Shown here piece after piece: positions 5,346 to 11,973 of a DNA stretch of 11,973 bases. Below the pieces are notes generated by a model that was given only the letters and a program-made list of their open reading frames with translations, ran no database searches and was not told the DNA's origin. This DNA is from Candidatus Phytoplasma meliae (GTDB taxonomy: Bacteria; Bacillota_I; Bacilli_A; Acholeplasmatales; Acholeplasmataceae): NCBI RefSeq assembly GCF_016876135.2, contig NZ_JACAOD020000013.1, positions 1-11,973 on the forward strand. The letters are read 5' to 3'. Each line of letters begins with the position of its first letter. The first letter of the stretch is position 1. The translations under genes and the position numbers were made by a program.

Positions 5346-6734
5346 ATGGATTCTTTAGAAAAAATCATTATTTTAGCTAAACAAACTGGTTTCGTTTTTG
5401 CTGGAAGCGAAATTTATGGAGGATTGGCCAATAGTTGGGATTATGGCCCCTTAGGTAGTTTATTAAAAAATAATATTAAAAAAGCTTGGTTGCAAAAATT
5501 CGTGCAAGAACAAAATTACAATGTGTTGCTTGACGGATCTATTTTACTGAATTCTAAGGTTTGGAAAGCTTCAGGACACCTTGATTCCTTTGCTGATCCT
5601 TTAACTGAAAATCAAGATAATAACAAAAGATTAAGGGCTGATAAATTAATTGAACAACATAATCCTAATTTAAATATCAGCACTTTGTCTTATGAACAAA
5701 TGCATCAATATTTAGTGCAACATAAAGTTTTGGGAACAACTAATTGGACACCCATCAAGCCATTTAATATGCTTTTTCAAACTCATCAAGGAACAGTTTT
5801 ACAAACATCAAAACCTATTTATTTAAGGCCAGAAACAGCTCAAGGTATTTTTATTCAATTTAAAAATATTTTAAAAACGGCTCGTAAAAAAATTCCTTTT
5901 GGAGTGTGCCAAATTGGAAAAGTTTTCCGTAATGAAGTAACGCCTGGTAATTTTATTTTTCGAACTTGTGAGTTTGAACAAATGGAGTTAGAATTTTTTT
6001 GTCAACCAGGAACTCAAAATGATTGGTTTTCCTATTGGAAAAAGATTATGTATCAATTTTTAATTGGTTTAGGAATGAAACCAACCAATTTAATGTTTAA
6101 AGATCATCCCCAAGAAGCATTAAGTCATTATTCTGAAAAAACGACAGATATTTTATTTAAATTCCCTTGGGGATTTGATGAACTTTGGGGCATCGCTTCA
6201 CGAACTGATTTTGATTTACGCCAACATCAAGATTATTCTAAAAAAGACCTAACTTATTTTGATGAAACAACTAAAAAACGATATCATCCTTATGTTATTG
6301 AACCTTCTTTAGGAATTGAAAGATTATTTTTAGCCTTTTTAATCAATAATTATTACGAAGATACAACATCAAAACAAGAAGTAAGACAAGTTTTAACTTT
6401 TCATCCTTTTTTGGCCCCTTACAAAGTCGCTATTTTTCCTTTAATTAAGAAAGAACATAGCGCTAAAGCCCAAGAAATAGAAAAATATTTATCTTTATAT
6501 TTTGATGTCTGTTACGATGAAACTCAAAGTATTGGCAAAAGATATCGGAGACAAGATATGATAGGGACTCCCTTTTGCGTAACCATTGACAATGATACTA
6601 TCGCCAATCAAACAGTTACTTTAAGAGATCGCGACACTTTAAAACAGCAAATTATGACTGTTGAACAAGTGAAAAATTATGTAATAGAAAAAATGCTTTT
6701 TAATTTAGCGGTAAATGAATGCAAGAAGAATTAA
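5346..6734 (+). CDS. glyQS: Glycine--tRNA ligase, single-chain alpha2 type
   Basis: 462 residues, typical of the homodimeric bacterial/eukaryotic-like class II GlyRS and unlike the separate alpha and beta chains. Conserved blocks: FAGSEIYGGLANSWDYGPLG (18-37), SGHLDSFADPL (76-86), LRPETAQGIF (160-169), motif 2 region FRNEVTPGNFIFRTCEFEQMELEFF (194-218), motif 3 EPSLGIERL (319-327), and the anticodon-binding domain from about 352 (HPFLAPYKVAIFPL, then TVTLRDRD at 423-430). It charges tRNA-Gly in the cytoplasm. AAGGAG (5331-5336), 9 bases before the ATG at 5346, fixes the start; an in-frame ATG at 5328 would add six residues but would place the Shine-Dalgarno inside the gene. Its 3' end overlaps dnaG by 16 bases. 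The same chromosomal slot holds two-gene glyQ-glyS in Bacillus. Confidence 0.95.
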   Translation: MDSLEKIIILAKQTGFVFAGSEIYGGLANSWDYGPLGSLLKNNIKKAWLQKFVQEQNYNVLLDGSILLNSKVWKASGHLDSFADPLTENQDNNKRLRADKLIEQHNPNLNISTLSYEQMHQYLVQHKVLGTTNWTPIKPFNMLFQTHQGTVLQTSKPIYLRPETAQGIFIQFKNILKTARKKIPFGVCQIGKVFRNEVTPGNFIFRTCEFEQMELEFFCQPGTQNDWFSYWKKIMYQFLIGLGMKPTNLMFKDHPQEALSHYSEKTTDILFKFPWGFDELWGIASRTDFDLRQHQDYSKKDLTYFDETTKKRYHPYVIEPSLGIERLFLAFLINNYYEDTTSKQEVRQVLTFHPFLAPYKVAIFPLIKKEHSAKAQEIEKYLSLYFDVCYDETQSIGKRYRRQDMIGTPFCVTIDNDTIANQTVTLRDRDTLKQQIMTVEQVKNYVIEKMLFNLAVNECKKN

Positions 6735-8539
6735 AAAAAGAAATTAACGACAAAACTTCTATAGTAGAATTAGTTCAAGAATTTGTTCAATTAAAAAAAA
6801 CTGGTAAAAATTATATAGGTTTATGCCCTTTTCATGACGAAAAAACGCCCTCTTTTTCGGTTTCTCCTGAAAAAAATATCGCCGTTTGTATGTCTTGTAA
6901 AAAAGGCGGTAATCCTATTATTTTTTACCAAAAAATAAAAAATCTATCTTTTAAAGAAGCCGCTTTTCAATTAGCATCTCGCCTTAGTATTGAAACACCT
7001 TTAAATGCCAAAAGTACTCATCGATATGCTCATTTACACCATATTATGAAAGAAACAGCTGAATTTTATGTTAATCAGTTAAAATATAATAAAAAAGCTT
7101 TATCATATTTATCACAAAGAGGTTTAAATCCAGCCATTATTGAACATTTTAAATTAGGATACGCCCCTAAAAACTCTCTTTTATCTCGTTATTTGATTGA
7201 TTCAGCTAAATTTAACCCCGAGGATTTAAAAAAATTAAGTTTAATTAATCAAGATGAACATACAGGACGTTGGTATGATTTTTTTCGCAATAGACTGATT
7301 TTCCCTATTACCAATTCCAATGGCCATATAATAGCTTTTTCTAGCCGCGGATTTGACGAACAAACTCCTAAATATTTAAATAGTCCCGAAACCGTTATTT
7401 TTAAGAAAAGCGAAATTTTATATCAATACTTTGAAAATCAAAATGAAATTCAAAAAAAACAAGCCATCATTTTGCATGAAGGTTTTTTTGATGTTATCTC
7501 TTCTTTTCAAGCAGGCATTAAAAATGTTATAGCCACAATGGGAACTAATTTAACTAATAAACATATTAAATTATTAGCCAAATTAACTCAAAAAATAATT
7601 ATTGCATATGATGGCGATGCTGCTGGAAAAACAGCTGCGTTAGAAATTGCTGGTACCTTACAAAAAAATAATTTTCAAGTTAAAATTGCTCATTTCCCTG
7701 ATAATTTAGATCCTGATGAATATATTAAAACCAAAGGAAAAGAATCCTATCAGCAATTGTTGGATCATCATGTTAAAGATTTTTTACTTATTAAAATTGA
7801 TGCTATTTGTCAACAACTTAATGCTAATAATCAAAATCAAATAGTAAATAAAATTAAAGGATTATTTCAAAATCAAGATTTTGCCACTAAAATGTTATAT
7901 CAAAAGTATTTGCAACAAAATTATCAATTAGCAATTAATTTATCTTTACTAACGCGCTTTAAACCAAATCTTGATCAACCCAGCAAAACCAAAACTAATA
8001 ATCAAATGTTTGATCAAGTAACGCATATTGTCATTGAATTTTGTCACAATCGATCTTTTTTTGAAGAACATTATGACGCCTTTGATAGAGAATCAATTTA
8101 TCCTAACATCGAATTTATTTATTTTATTAATAAAATTAAAGATTATTACAACAACAATGCCATAGCCGCCTCCATTCCTTGGGAATATTTTAAAAATGAA
8201 GCCAATTGTTTAGAAACAAATGAATTGTTGCACACAATCGAAAAGCATCATTTTTTTAAAAACCAAGAAACTCTTACTAAAGAAACATTTGAAAAATACC
8301 TCCAAATTTTAAAAATAAAGAAACAAATTCAACAATTAAAAGAACAGAAAGATAATCTTAAAGATGAAATTCAACAATTAAATCACCACATTCAAGGATT
8401 GCTGGTTGAAAATCAATTTCAAACAAATGATTTAATTCATCATTATCAACAAAAAAGACTTGAAAAATATGAAAAATTAAGATATGTGCAAAAAGCATTA
8501 AAACAAGAGGAAAATAAACTTAAAGACGTTTATAGTTAA
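6719..8539 (+). CDS. dnaG: DNA primase DnaG
   Basis: 606 residues, full length for the family. The N-terminal zinc-binding domain has C36, H39, C57 and C60 (CPFHDEKTPSFSVSP..., CMSC). The RNA polymerase basic motif is FRNRLIFPI (189-197). The Toprim catalytic domain has EGFFD (254-258), DGDAAG (298-303) and DPDEY (331-335), so all metal-binding acids are present. The C-terminal part from about 430 is poorly conserved and ends in long Lys/Gln/Glu-rich helices (about 525-602) likely to form a coiled coil, in the position of the helicase-binding domain. It makes RNA primers at the replication fork with DnaB. The ATG (6719) overlaps the 3' end of glyQS by 16 bases and no strong Shine-Dalgarno is seen, which suggests coupled translation. 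Full length and core-gene context mark this as the chromosomal primase, not a short mobile-unit copy. Confidence 0.95.
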   Translation: MQEELKKEINDKTSIVELVQEFVQLKKTGKNYIGLCPFHDEKTPSFSVSPEKNIAVCMSCKKGGNPIIFYQKIKNLSFKEAAFQLASRLSIETPLNAKSTHRYAHLHHIMKETAEFYVNQLKYNKKALSYLSQRGLNPAIIEHFKLGYAPKNSLLSRYLIDSAKFNPEDLKKLSLINQDEHTGRWYDFFRNRLIFPITNSNGHIIAFSSRGFDEQTPKYLNSPETVIFKKSEILYQYFENQNEIQKKQAIILHEGFFDVISSFQAGIKNVIATMGTNLTNKHIKLLAKLTQKIIIAYDGDAAGKTAALEIAGTLQKNNFQVKIAHFPDNLDPDEYIKTKGKESYQQLLDHHVKDFLLIKIDAICQQLNANNQNQIVNKIKGLFQNQDFATKMLYQKYLQQNYQLAINLSLLTRFKPNLDQPSKTKTNNQMFDQVTHIVIEFCHNRSFFEEHYDAFDRESIYPNIEFIYFINKIKDYYNNNAIAASIPWEYFKNEANCLETNELLHTIEKHHFFKNQETLTKETFEKYLQILKIKKQIQQLKEQKDNLKDEIQQLNHHIQGLLVENQFQTNDLIHHYQQKRLEKYEKLRYVQKALKQEENKLKDVYS

Positions 8540-8586
8540 TAAAAGTTTCACAAGAATAAAAAATTAAAAAAAGAGGCATTTAATAA

Positions 8587-10002
8587 ATGAATTTGAATGA
8601 TATCGTTAAAACATTAAACAATAAAGCAGGTGTTGCTAAAAAAATTAACTTTGAAGATGTTAAAATGTTATTAACCCAAGAGAATTTTAAAATTTCATAT
8701 CAACAAATAGAAAAAAAGTTAAAGGAACAAGGGATTAAAATTACCCCTCCTTTATCATCAGTCTTAAACCACTCTTCTAATATGGATCATAATAGCAATA
8801 TCAAACTAACTCAAACGTCGCAATTGCAATCGCAAGTAGAAGATGAAATGCTCGCTGATGCTGACTTTCAAAAGTCAACATCTGCTTTATCAGAAGAAAC
8901 TCCTCAAGAAGAAAATAAAGATGATAAATTAATTGATGATTTGGCAGAAAATCCTCAAAATGAAGGTTTAGAATCTGAACCAAATCTTGAAGACTTAAAC
9001 TTAACCCTAGATGATAACGACGATCAATTAATCAAAGAAGATGTGACCAAAGTTGCTGCTGACATTAAAATGGATGATTCTGTACGCATGTATTTAAAAG
9101 AAATCGGTTGCATCCCTTTGCTTTCACTAGAAGAAGAAAGAAAAAGAACAATTGAAGTGTTTTTAGGCAAACAAGCTAAGCAAAAATTGGATAAAGCTCG
9201 TATGCAAGAAATCTCTTTGTCAGAACAAGAAATCCAAGATTTAGAAAACCAAATCAAACAAGCTCAATATGCTAAAGATATTTTAGTAGAATCTAATTAT
9301 CGTCTAGTTGTTTCTGTTGCTAAACGTTATATTGGTAGAGGCGTTTTATTTCTTGATTTGATTCAAGAAGGTAATATGGGCTTGATGAGAGCAGTTGATA
9401 ATTTTGATTATCAAAAAGGTTTTCGCTTTTCTACTTATGCTTTTTGGTGGATGTACCAAGGTATTACAAGAGCTATTGCCGATCAAGCAAGAACTATTAG
9501 AATTCCAGTTCATATTGTAGAAAATATTAACAAAATAGCTCTTTGCACTAGAAAATTAACTCAACAGTTAAAGAAAAAACCAACAGTTGAAGAAATAGCA
9601 ATGAAAATGAATGTTTCAGTTGATAAAATAAGAAGTATTCAACATATTGAAAAAAAACCCATTTCTTTAGAATCGCCAGCTCGTGAAAATGAAGATGAAA
9701 CTTCTTTAGGGGATTTTATTTCTGATCCTAATATTTTATCACCTCATGAATATATGATGAAAGAAGTAACTCAAAAGCTTTTAAATGAAGTTTTAGAAAA
9801 TACTTTAACTGATCGCGAAGAACAAATTATTAAAATGCGTTATGGTCTTTTAGATGGCAAAAACCATACTTTAGAAGAAGTTGGTAATTTATTTGGTGTT
9901 ACTCGTGAACGTATTCGTCAAATTGAATCCAAGGCTTTAAGAAGATTAAGAGCTCCTGCAAAACAAAGTAAGTTAAAAAGTCTATATCATAACTATAAAT
10001 AA
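8587..10002 (+). CDS. rpoD: Housekeeping RNA polymerase sigma factor RpoD (SigA)
   Basis: 471 residues. The N-terminal region 1.1-like part (about 1-60) is followed by a long acidic, low-complexity linker (about 84-158). Region 1.2 starts at [12 protein letters not shown] (163-174). Regions 2.1-2.3 run from about 230 to 285 ([36 protein letters not shown]). Region 2.4 has [15 protein letters not shown] (286-300), with Q291 and T294 in the positions that read the -10 element. Region 3 follows ARTIRIPVH, and region 4.2 is the helix-turn-helix [27 protein letters not shown] (429-455). Region 2.4 differs from the usual [17 protein letters not shown] at four positions. AAGAGG (8571-8576) lies 10 bases before the ATG, 47 bases after dnaG. 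The dnaG-rpoD pairing is the classical macromolecular synthesis arrangement. Perfect TTGACA/TATAAT promoters in this window are its expected targets. Confidence 0.96.
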   Translation: MNLNDIVKTLNNKAGVAKKINFEDVKMLLTQENFKISYQQIEKKLKEQGIKITPPLSSVLNHSSNMDHNSNIKLTQTSQLQSQVEDEMLADADFQKSTSALSEETPQEENKDDKLIDDLAENPQNEGLESEPNLEDLNLTLDDNDDQLIKEDVTKVAADIKMDDSVRMYLKEIGCIPLLSLEEERKRTIEVFLGKQAKQKLDKARMQEISLSEQEIQDLENQIKQAQYAKDILVESNYRLVVSVAKRYIGRGVLFLDLIQEGNMGLMRAVDNFDYQKGFRFSTYAFWWMYQGITRAIADQARTIRIPVHIVENINKIALCTRKLTQQLKKKPTVEEIAMKMNVSVDKIRSIQHIEKKPISLESPARENEDETSLGDFISDPNILSPHEYMMKEVTQKLLNEVLENTLTDREEQIIKMRYGLLDGKNHTLEEVGNLFGVTRERIRQIESKALRRLRAPAKQSKLKSLYHNYK

Positions 10003-10452
10003 ATGAAACGGATCCCTTTTATTGCCTCTTTAACTAAAAACTATAGTACTGTTTTAGATATCGGTACTGATCATGGGTTGGTTCTTAAAAAGGCTTTTCA
10101 AAAAGAATATATTAAAAAAGCTCTTGCTTCTGATATCAGGATTAAACCTTTGTTGCAATGTCAAAAAAATCTTCAAAATTACCCAGTAACTTTTTATTTA
10201 AGTGATGGTTTTGCAAAGATTGATCAAGATTTTGATTTAGCTTTAATTTGTGGGATGGGAACTTACACCATTATTAAAATTCTTTCGCAAGCACCTGATA
10301 AAAGTAAACATTTTTTATTAGGAACTCAAAGTAAACTAGATTATTTAAAAAGATGGTTATTGCAAAATGATTTTGTTATTTTAGAAGAGTATAGTTTATT
10401 TGATAAATTTTTTTATTCTTTTTTAAAAGTTACTGGTAAAAATATAAAATAA
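10003..10452 (+). CDS. trmK: Minimal tRNA (adenine(22)-N1)-methyltransferase TrmK
   Basis: 149 residues of a Rossmann-fold, SAM-dependent methyltransferase: RIPFIASLTKN at the start, motif I VLDIGTDHG (17-25), the acidic SDIRIKPL region (43-50), DGFAKI (68-73) and LICGMGTY (80-87). The DIGTDH and GMG signatures and the position right after the sigma factor gene identify the TrmK (YqfN) family, which methylates N1 of A22 in tRNA. Bacillus TrmK is about 230-240 residues; this protein stops after the core domain and lacks the C-terminal helical, coiled-coil part. The usual GMGG reads GMGT. The ATG follows the rpoD stop with no gap (TAAATG) and no Shine-Dalgarno, so translation probably depends on ribosomes leaving rpoD. 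Whether the shortened enzyme is active cannot be told from sequence. Confidence 0.85.
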   Translation: MKRIPFIASLTKNYSTVLDIGTDHGLVLKKAFQKEYIKKALASDIRIKPLLQCQKNLQNYPVTFYLSDGFAKIDQDFDLALICGMGTYTIIKILSQAPDKSKHFLLGTQSKLDYLKRWLLQNDFVILEEYSLFDKFFYSFLKVTGKNIK

Positions 10453-10478
10453 ATTAGTTTAATTATTCAATATATATG

Positions 10479-10507
10479 AAAAGAGACTTGTAAAAGTCTC
10501 TTTTTTT
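10479..10507 (+). terminator. Rho-independent terminator closing the ybeY-to-trmK block
   Basis: AAAAGAGACTT (10479-10489) and AAGTCTCTTTT (10494-10504) form an 11-bp perfect stem with loop GTAA, followed by T through 10507. It starts 26 bases after the trmK stop. The facing minus-strand gene ends at 10518; on that strand the stem is followed only by a short T run, so it may also stop transcription there, less efficiently. Confidence 0.92.
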
Positions 10508-10517
10508 GTTTTAATGA

Positions 10518-11216
10518 TTATAATATGCTTTCTTGAATAAAATTATAATATTTATAAGTATATTCTTGCCCTTGTTTATCTATTTTACTAATTAGTTGTT
10601 GTTTTTGATTGTAGCGATAAATACTGACAGTATTATTTATTTTAGTAAGTTTATCAAAACATTTAAATATAGGGTGTTTATTAATAACTCCATAATAAAT
10701 TTTTTTAATTTTTTGATTTTGATCATTATATTTATAAGTGTAGACGGATTTATAAAAACAAGGTGTGTCGTATAAACAAAAGTTTATTTTTTTAATTAGT
10801 TGTCCTTTGCGATTATATTTATATTTTGTTTGAATTTGATTTTCACTATTTTTTACAATTTTTAATTGGTTTTTGTCATTATATTCGTATGTGTTTAAAA
10901 AATTTTGATCTTGTTGTAGAGTTTTGGATATTATTTGATCCTTGACGTTATAATGATATAAATAATCTTTGTCTTCTTTAAGATTTTTTTTCTCTATTAA
11001 TTGAGCTTCTTGATTATAATTATACATAGTTTCTATATGGTTATTTTTTAATTTTAAACTTGGTTTATTATGAAAAATATTATAAAAACCGACATCTTGA
11101 TGTTTTTTTTCCAAAATGGCATGTATTTGAGTGATGTTAAAATTTAAAATAACTAAAAATAAGATCATGATAATTCTTAAAATGTTATTTTTAATAATAA
11201 TTGGGTAGTATTTCAT
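10518..11216 (-). CDS. Secreted protein with six YxYN repeats (candidate effector or surface protein)
   Basis: 232 residues. A Sec-type signal peptide is clear: hydrophobic stretch about 11-27 (NILRIIMILFLVILNFN), with likely cleavage after IHA (31-33). The mature part, about 199 residues, has no further membrane segment and is rich in Lys, Asn, Gln and Tyr. It holds six copies of Y-x-YN-x5-Q-x-I-x-K: starts at 65 (YNYNQEAQLIEKK), 87, 110 (YEYNDKNQLKIVK), 132 (YKYNRKGQLIKKI), 161 (YKYNDQNQKIKKI) and 200 (YRYNQKQQLISKI), plus a degenerate YKYYN at 221. The first four are spaced 22-23 residues apart. The pattern recalls YD/RHS-type repeats and loosely the DUF2963 repeats at the left of the window. 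Two Cys pairs at most could bridge after export (C147, C153, C187). I recognise no named family; export is well supported, function unknown. A 36-bp palindrome lies 47 bases upstream. Confidence 0.8.
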   Translation of the reverse strand: MKYYPIIIKNNILRIIMILFLVILNFNITQIHAILEKKHQDVGFYNIFHNKPSLKLKNNHIETMYNYNQEAQLIEKKNLKEDKDYLYHYNVKDQIISKTLQQDQNFLNTYEYNDKNQLKIVKNSENQIQTKYKYNRKGQLIKKINFCLYDTPCFYKSVYTYKYNDQNQKIKKIYYGVINKHPIFKCFDKLTKINNTVSIYRYNQKQQLISKIDKQGQEYTYKYYNFIQESIL

Positions 11217-11262
11217 ATTTAAGCTTTACTTTCTAATGGTAATATTGTGTTTTTATATTTTT

Positions 11263-11298
11263 TGTTATTATTGAAAAATTAATTTTTCAATAATAACA
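11263..11298. repeat. Perfect 36-bp palindrome upstream of the secreted protein gene
   Basis: The left half (11263-11280) is TGTTATTATTGAAAAATT, and the right half (11281-11298) is its exact reverse complement, with no spacer. In RNA it would fold as a 16-bp stem with a four-base loop. It lies 47 bases upstream of the minus-strand start at 11216 and next to a possible -10. On the minus strand an A-rich tract follows, so it is not a terminator for that strand; on the plus strand no U tail follows either. A long operator or a 5' leader hairpin are the plausible readings. Confidence 0.8.
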
Positions 11299-11303
11299 TA
11301 ATT

Positions 11304-11309
11304 AGTATA
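11304..11309 (-). promoter_or_regulatory. Possible -10 element of the secreted protein gene
   Basis: Minus-strand TATACT (5 of 6 to TATAAT) would place the start of transcription near 11297, at the edge of the 36-bp palindrome. No good -35 is present at 16-18 bases (TACATA at 17), so the call is tentative. If right, the palindrome forms the very 5' end of the transcript or overlaps the start site. Confidence 0.35.
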
Positions 11310-11382
11310 CAATATTAAATTAGTTTTATGTATCATAAAGATTATTTCCCCTTCTTTTAATGTTTGGTAGATATAATATAAG

Positions 11383-11414
11383 ATAAAGACTCTCTTGGTT
11401 AAGAGAGTCTTTAT
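11383..11414 (-). terminator. Terminator of the partial surface protein gene
   Basis: ATAAAGACTCTCTT (11383-11396) and AAGAGAGTCTTTAT (11401-11414) form a 14-bp perfect stem with loop GGTT (plus-strand reading). On the minus strand it lies 20 bases past the stop at 11435 and is followed by CTTATATTATATC, a modest T-rich tail. The tail is weak, but stem quality and position fit termination of the right-hand gene. Confidence 0.75.
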
Positions 11415-11434
11415 GATTTAATTAAAACAAATAA

Positions 11435-11973
11435 TTATTTTTTATTTTTTTTGTAATAATAATAACTACCACCACTACAAGATAATAATAATATAATTAA
11501 TATACTTGCCATAACTATTGTTAATGTGTTGGATTTAACAGTATATGTAACTTGTACTTCGCCGTTATAATTTGTAGATGTAACTGTTGCTTTACCATCT
11601 TTTATGTTTGTTACTGTTAAGTTATCTTTGTTTAAATCTTTGTTTTTAGCTACAATTGCGTCTTTAATAGTAGCTTCCTTATCGTTTGCTATTTCACCTA
11701 ATTGCTTATTTTTAATAATTTCTGATATTGATGTGTTGTTGTTGTTTTGAGGTGCTGGTTTAACAGTATATGTAACTTTTACGTTGTCTTTATGTTTTGA
11801 AGATGTAACTGTTGCTTCTGTGTCGGTTGCGCCTTCTACTACTGTTAAGTTATCTTTGATTAAAGTAGGGTTTTTTTCTACAATTGCGTTTTTAATAGTT
11901 TCATTGTCTTTGTTGTTTATTTGTTCTAAGTTAGTATTTGTAAGAACTGTGCTAAGTGGTTGTTGTTGTTCTG
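11435..11973 (-). CDS. Surface protein with 75-residue repeats and C-terminal membrane anchor (3' part only)
   Basis: The open frame runs off the right edge; the last 178 residues are in the window and the N-terminus is missing. It contains two tandem repeats of 75 residues. The distal one starts PLSTVLTNTNLEQI, the membrane-proximal one TSISEIIKNKQLGEI. Each has a TIK(N/D)AIV segment, then KDNLTV, then ATVTS, and ends VTYTVK. A Gln/Asn linker (APQNNNN) joins them. A single transmembrane segment (LTIVMASILIILLLSC) and a short Tyr/Lys tail (YYYYKKNKK, then stop) follow, so the repeats face outward. This architecture resembles repeat-bearing membrane adhesins and immunodominant proteins of phytoplasmas such as VmpA, and repeat surface proteins of spiroplasmas. 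Homology to any one of these is inference. It likely mediates contact with insect or plant cells. Confidence 0.8.
   Translation of the reverse strand, partial: EQQQPLSTVLTNTNLEQINNKDNETIKNAIVEKNPTLIKDNLTVVEGATDTEATVTSSKHKDNVKVTYTVKPAPQNNNNTSISEIIKNKQLGEIANDKEATIKDAIVAKNKDLNKDNLTVTNIKDGKATVTSTNYNGEVQVTYTVKSNTLTIVMASILIILLLSCSGGSYYYYKKNKK
11534..11959 (-). repeat. 225-bp tandem repeat inside the surface protein gene
   Basis: The membrane-proximal copy covers 11534-11734, and the next covers 11735-11959 including its linker. The register is exactly 225 bases: TTTAACAGTATATGTAACTT starts at both 11534 and 11759, and further identical tracts (plus-strand TACTGTTAAGTTATCTTTG, and AGATGTAACTGTTGC) recur at the same offset. 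Such in-frame units allow copy-number change by recombination or slippage without breaking the frame. More copies may lie beyond the edge. Confidence 0.8.

Noticed and set aside
8801..9257. Two minus-strand open frames inside rpoD
   Set aside because: They are antisense to a well-conserved sigma factor gene and have no family-like features of their own.
6719..10002. dnaG and a sigma factor as part of a potential mobile unit
   Set aside because: Mobile units of phytoplasmas carry dnaG- and sigma-like genes, but here both are full length, in core Firmicutes order with era and glyQS, and no transposase, ssb, himA or dnaB copy is nearby.

Overview
The window looks like a phytoplasma chromosome ('Candidatus Phytoplasma', class Mollicutes, order Acholeplasmatales). 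The signs are a strongly AT-rich sequence, short core genes packed on one strand, DUF2963-type repeat proteins, a secreted short-repeat protein, and a repeat-bearing surface protein with a C-terminal membrane anchor. UGA behaves as a stop: ybeY ends in TGA and Trp is encoded by TGG. This fits phytoplasmas and acholeplasmas and argues against Mycoplasma and Spiroplasma. The species cannot be named from the sequence alone.

Layout. (1) Bases 1-1860, minus strand: two tandem paralogous DUF2963-type membrane-anchored repeat proteins. The first (102-833) is intact. The second (962-1755) is broken by an in-frame stop and two frame breaks. Each has its own upstream region, and the two regions are related. 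They differ mainly in a homopolymer between -35 and -10: 15 T in one, 6 T in the other. This resembles a phase-variable promoter. (2) 1929-2685, plus strand: a consensus sigma-70 promoter with a palindrome filling its spacer drives a solitary YqaJ/lambda-exonuclease-family nuclease. (3) 2885-3245: rpsU (ribosomal protein S21) with its own consensus promoter and terminator. (4) 3568-10507: a dense plus-strand core block, ybeY - era - (broken small membrane gene) - glyQS - dnaG - rpoD - trmK, closed by a strong terminator. (5) 10518-11973, minus strand: a secreted protein with six YxYN repeats, preceded by a perfect 36-bp palindrome, then a terminator and the 3' part of a surface protein with 75-residue repeats and a C-terminal anchor.

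How it fits together. The core block is a shrunken version of the Firmicutes rpsU...ybeY-dgkA-cdd-era-yqzL-recO-glyQ-glyS-dnaG-sigA-trmK region. It joins 30S assembly (S21, YbeY, Era), charging of tRNA-Gly, replication priming, the housekeeping sigma factor and a tRNA modification enzyme. The flanking minus-strand genes encode envelope or exported proteins that probably face host cells. All core genes are on plus and all four envelope genes on minus. The most interesting points are the homopolymer-spaced promoters, the operator-like palindromes at 1934-1949 and 11263-11298, the YxYN repeat protein, the minimal TrmK, and substitutions in the -10-reading region 2.4 of RpoD.
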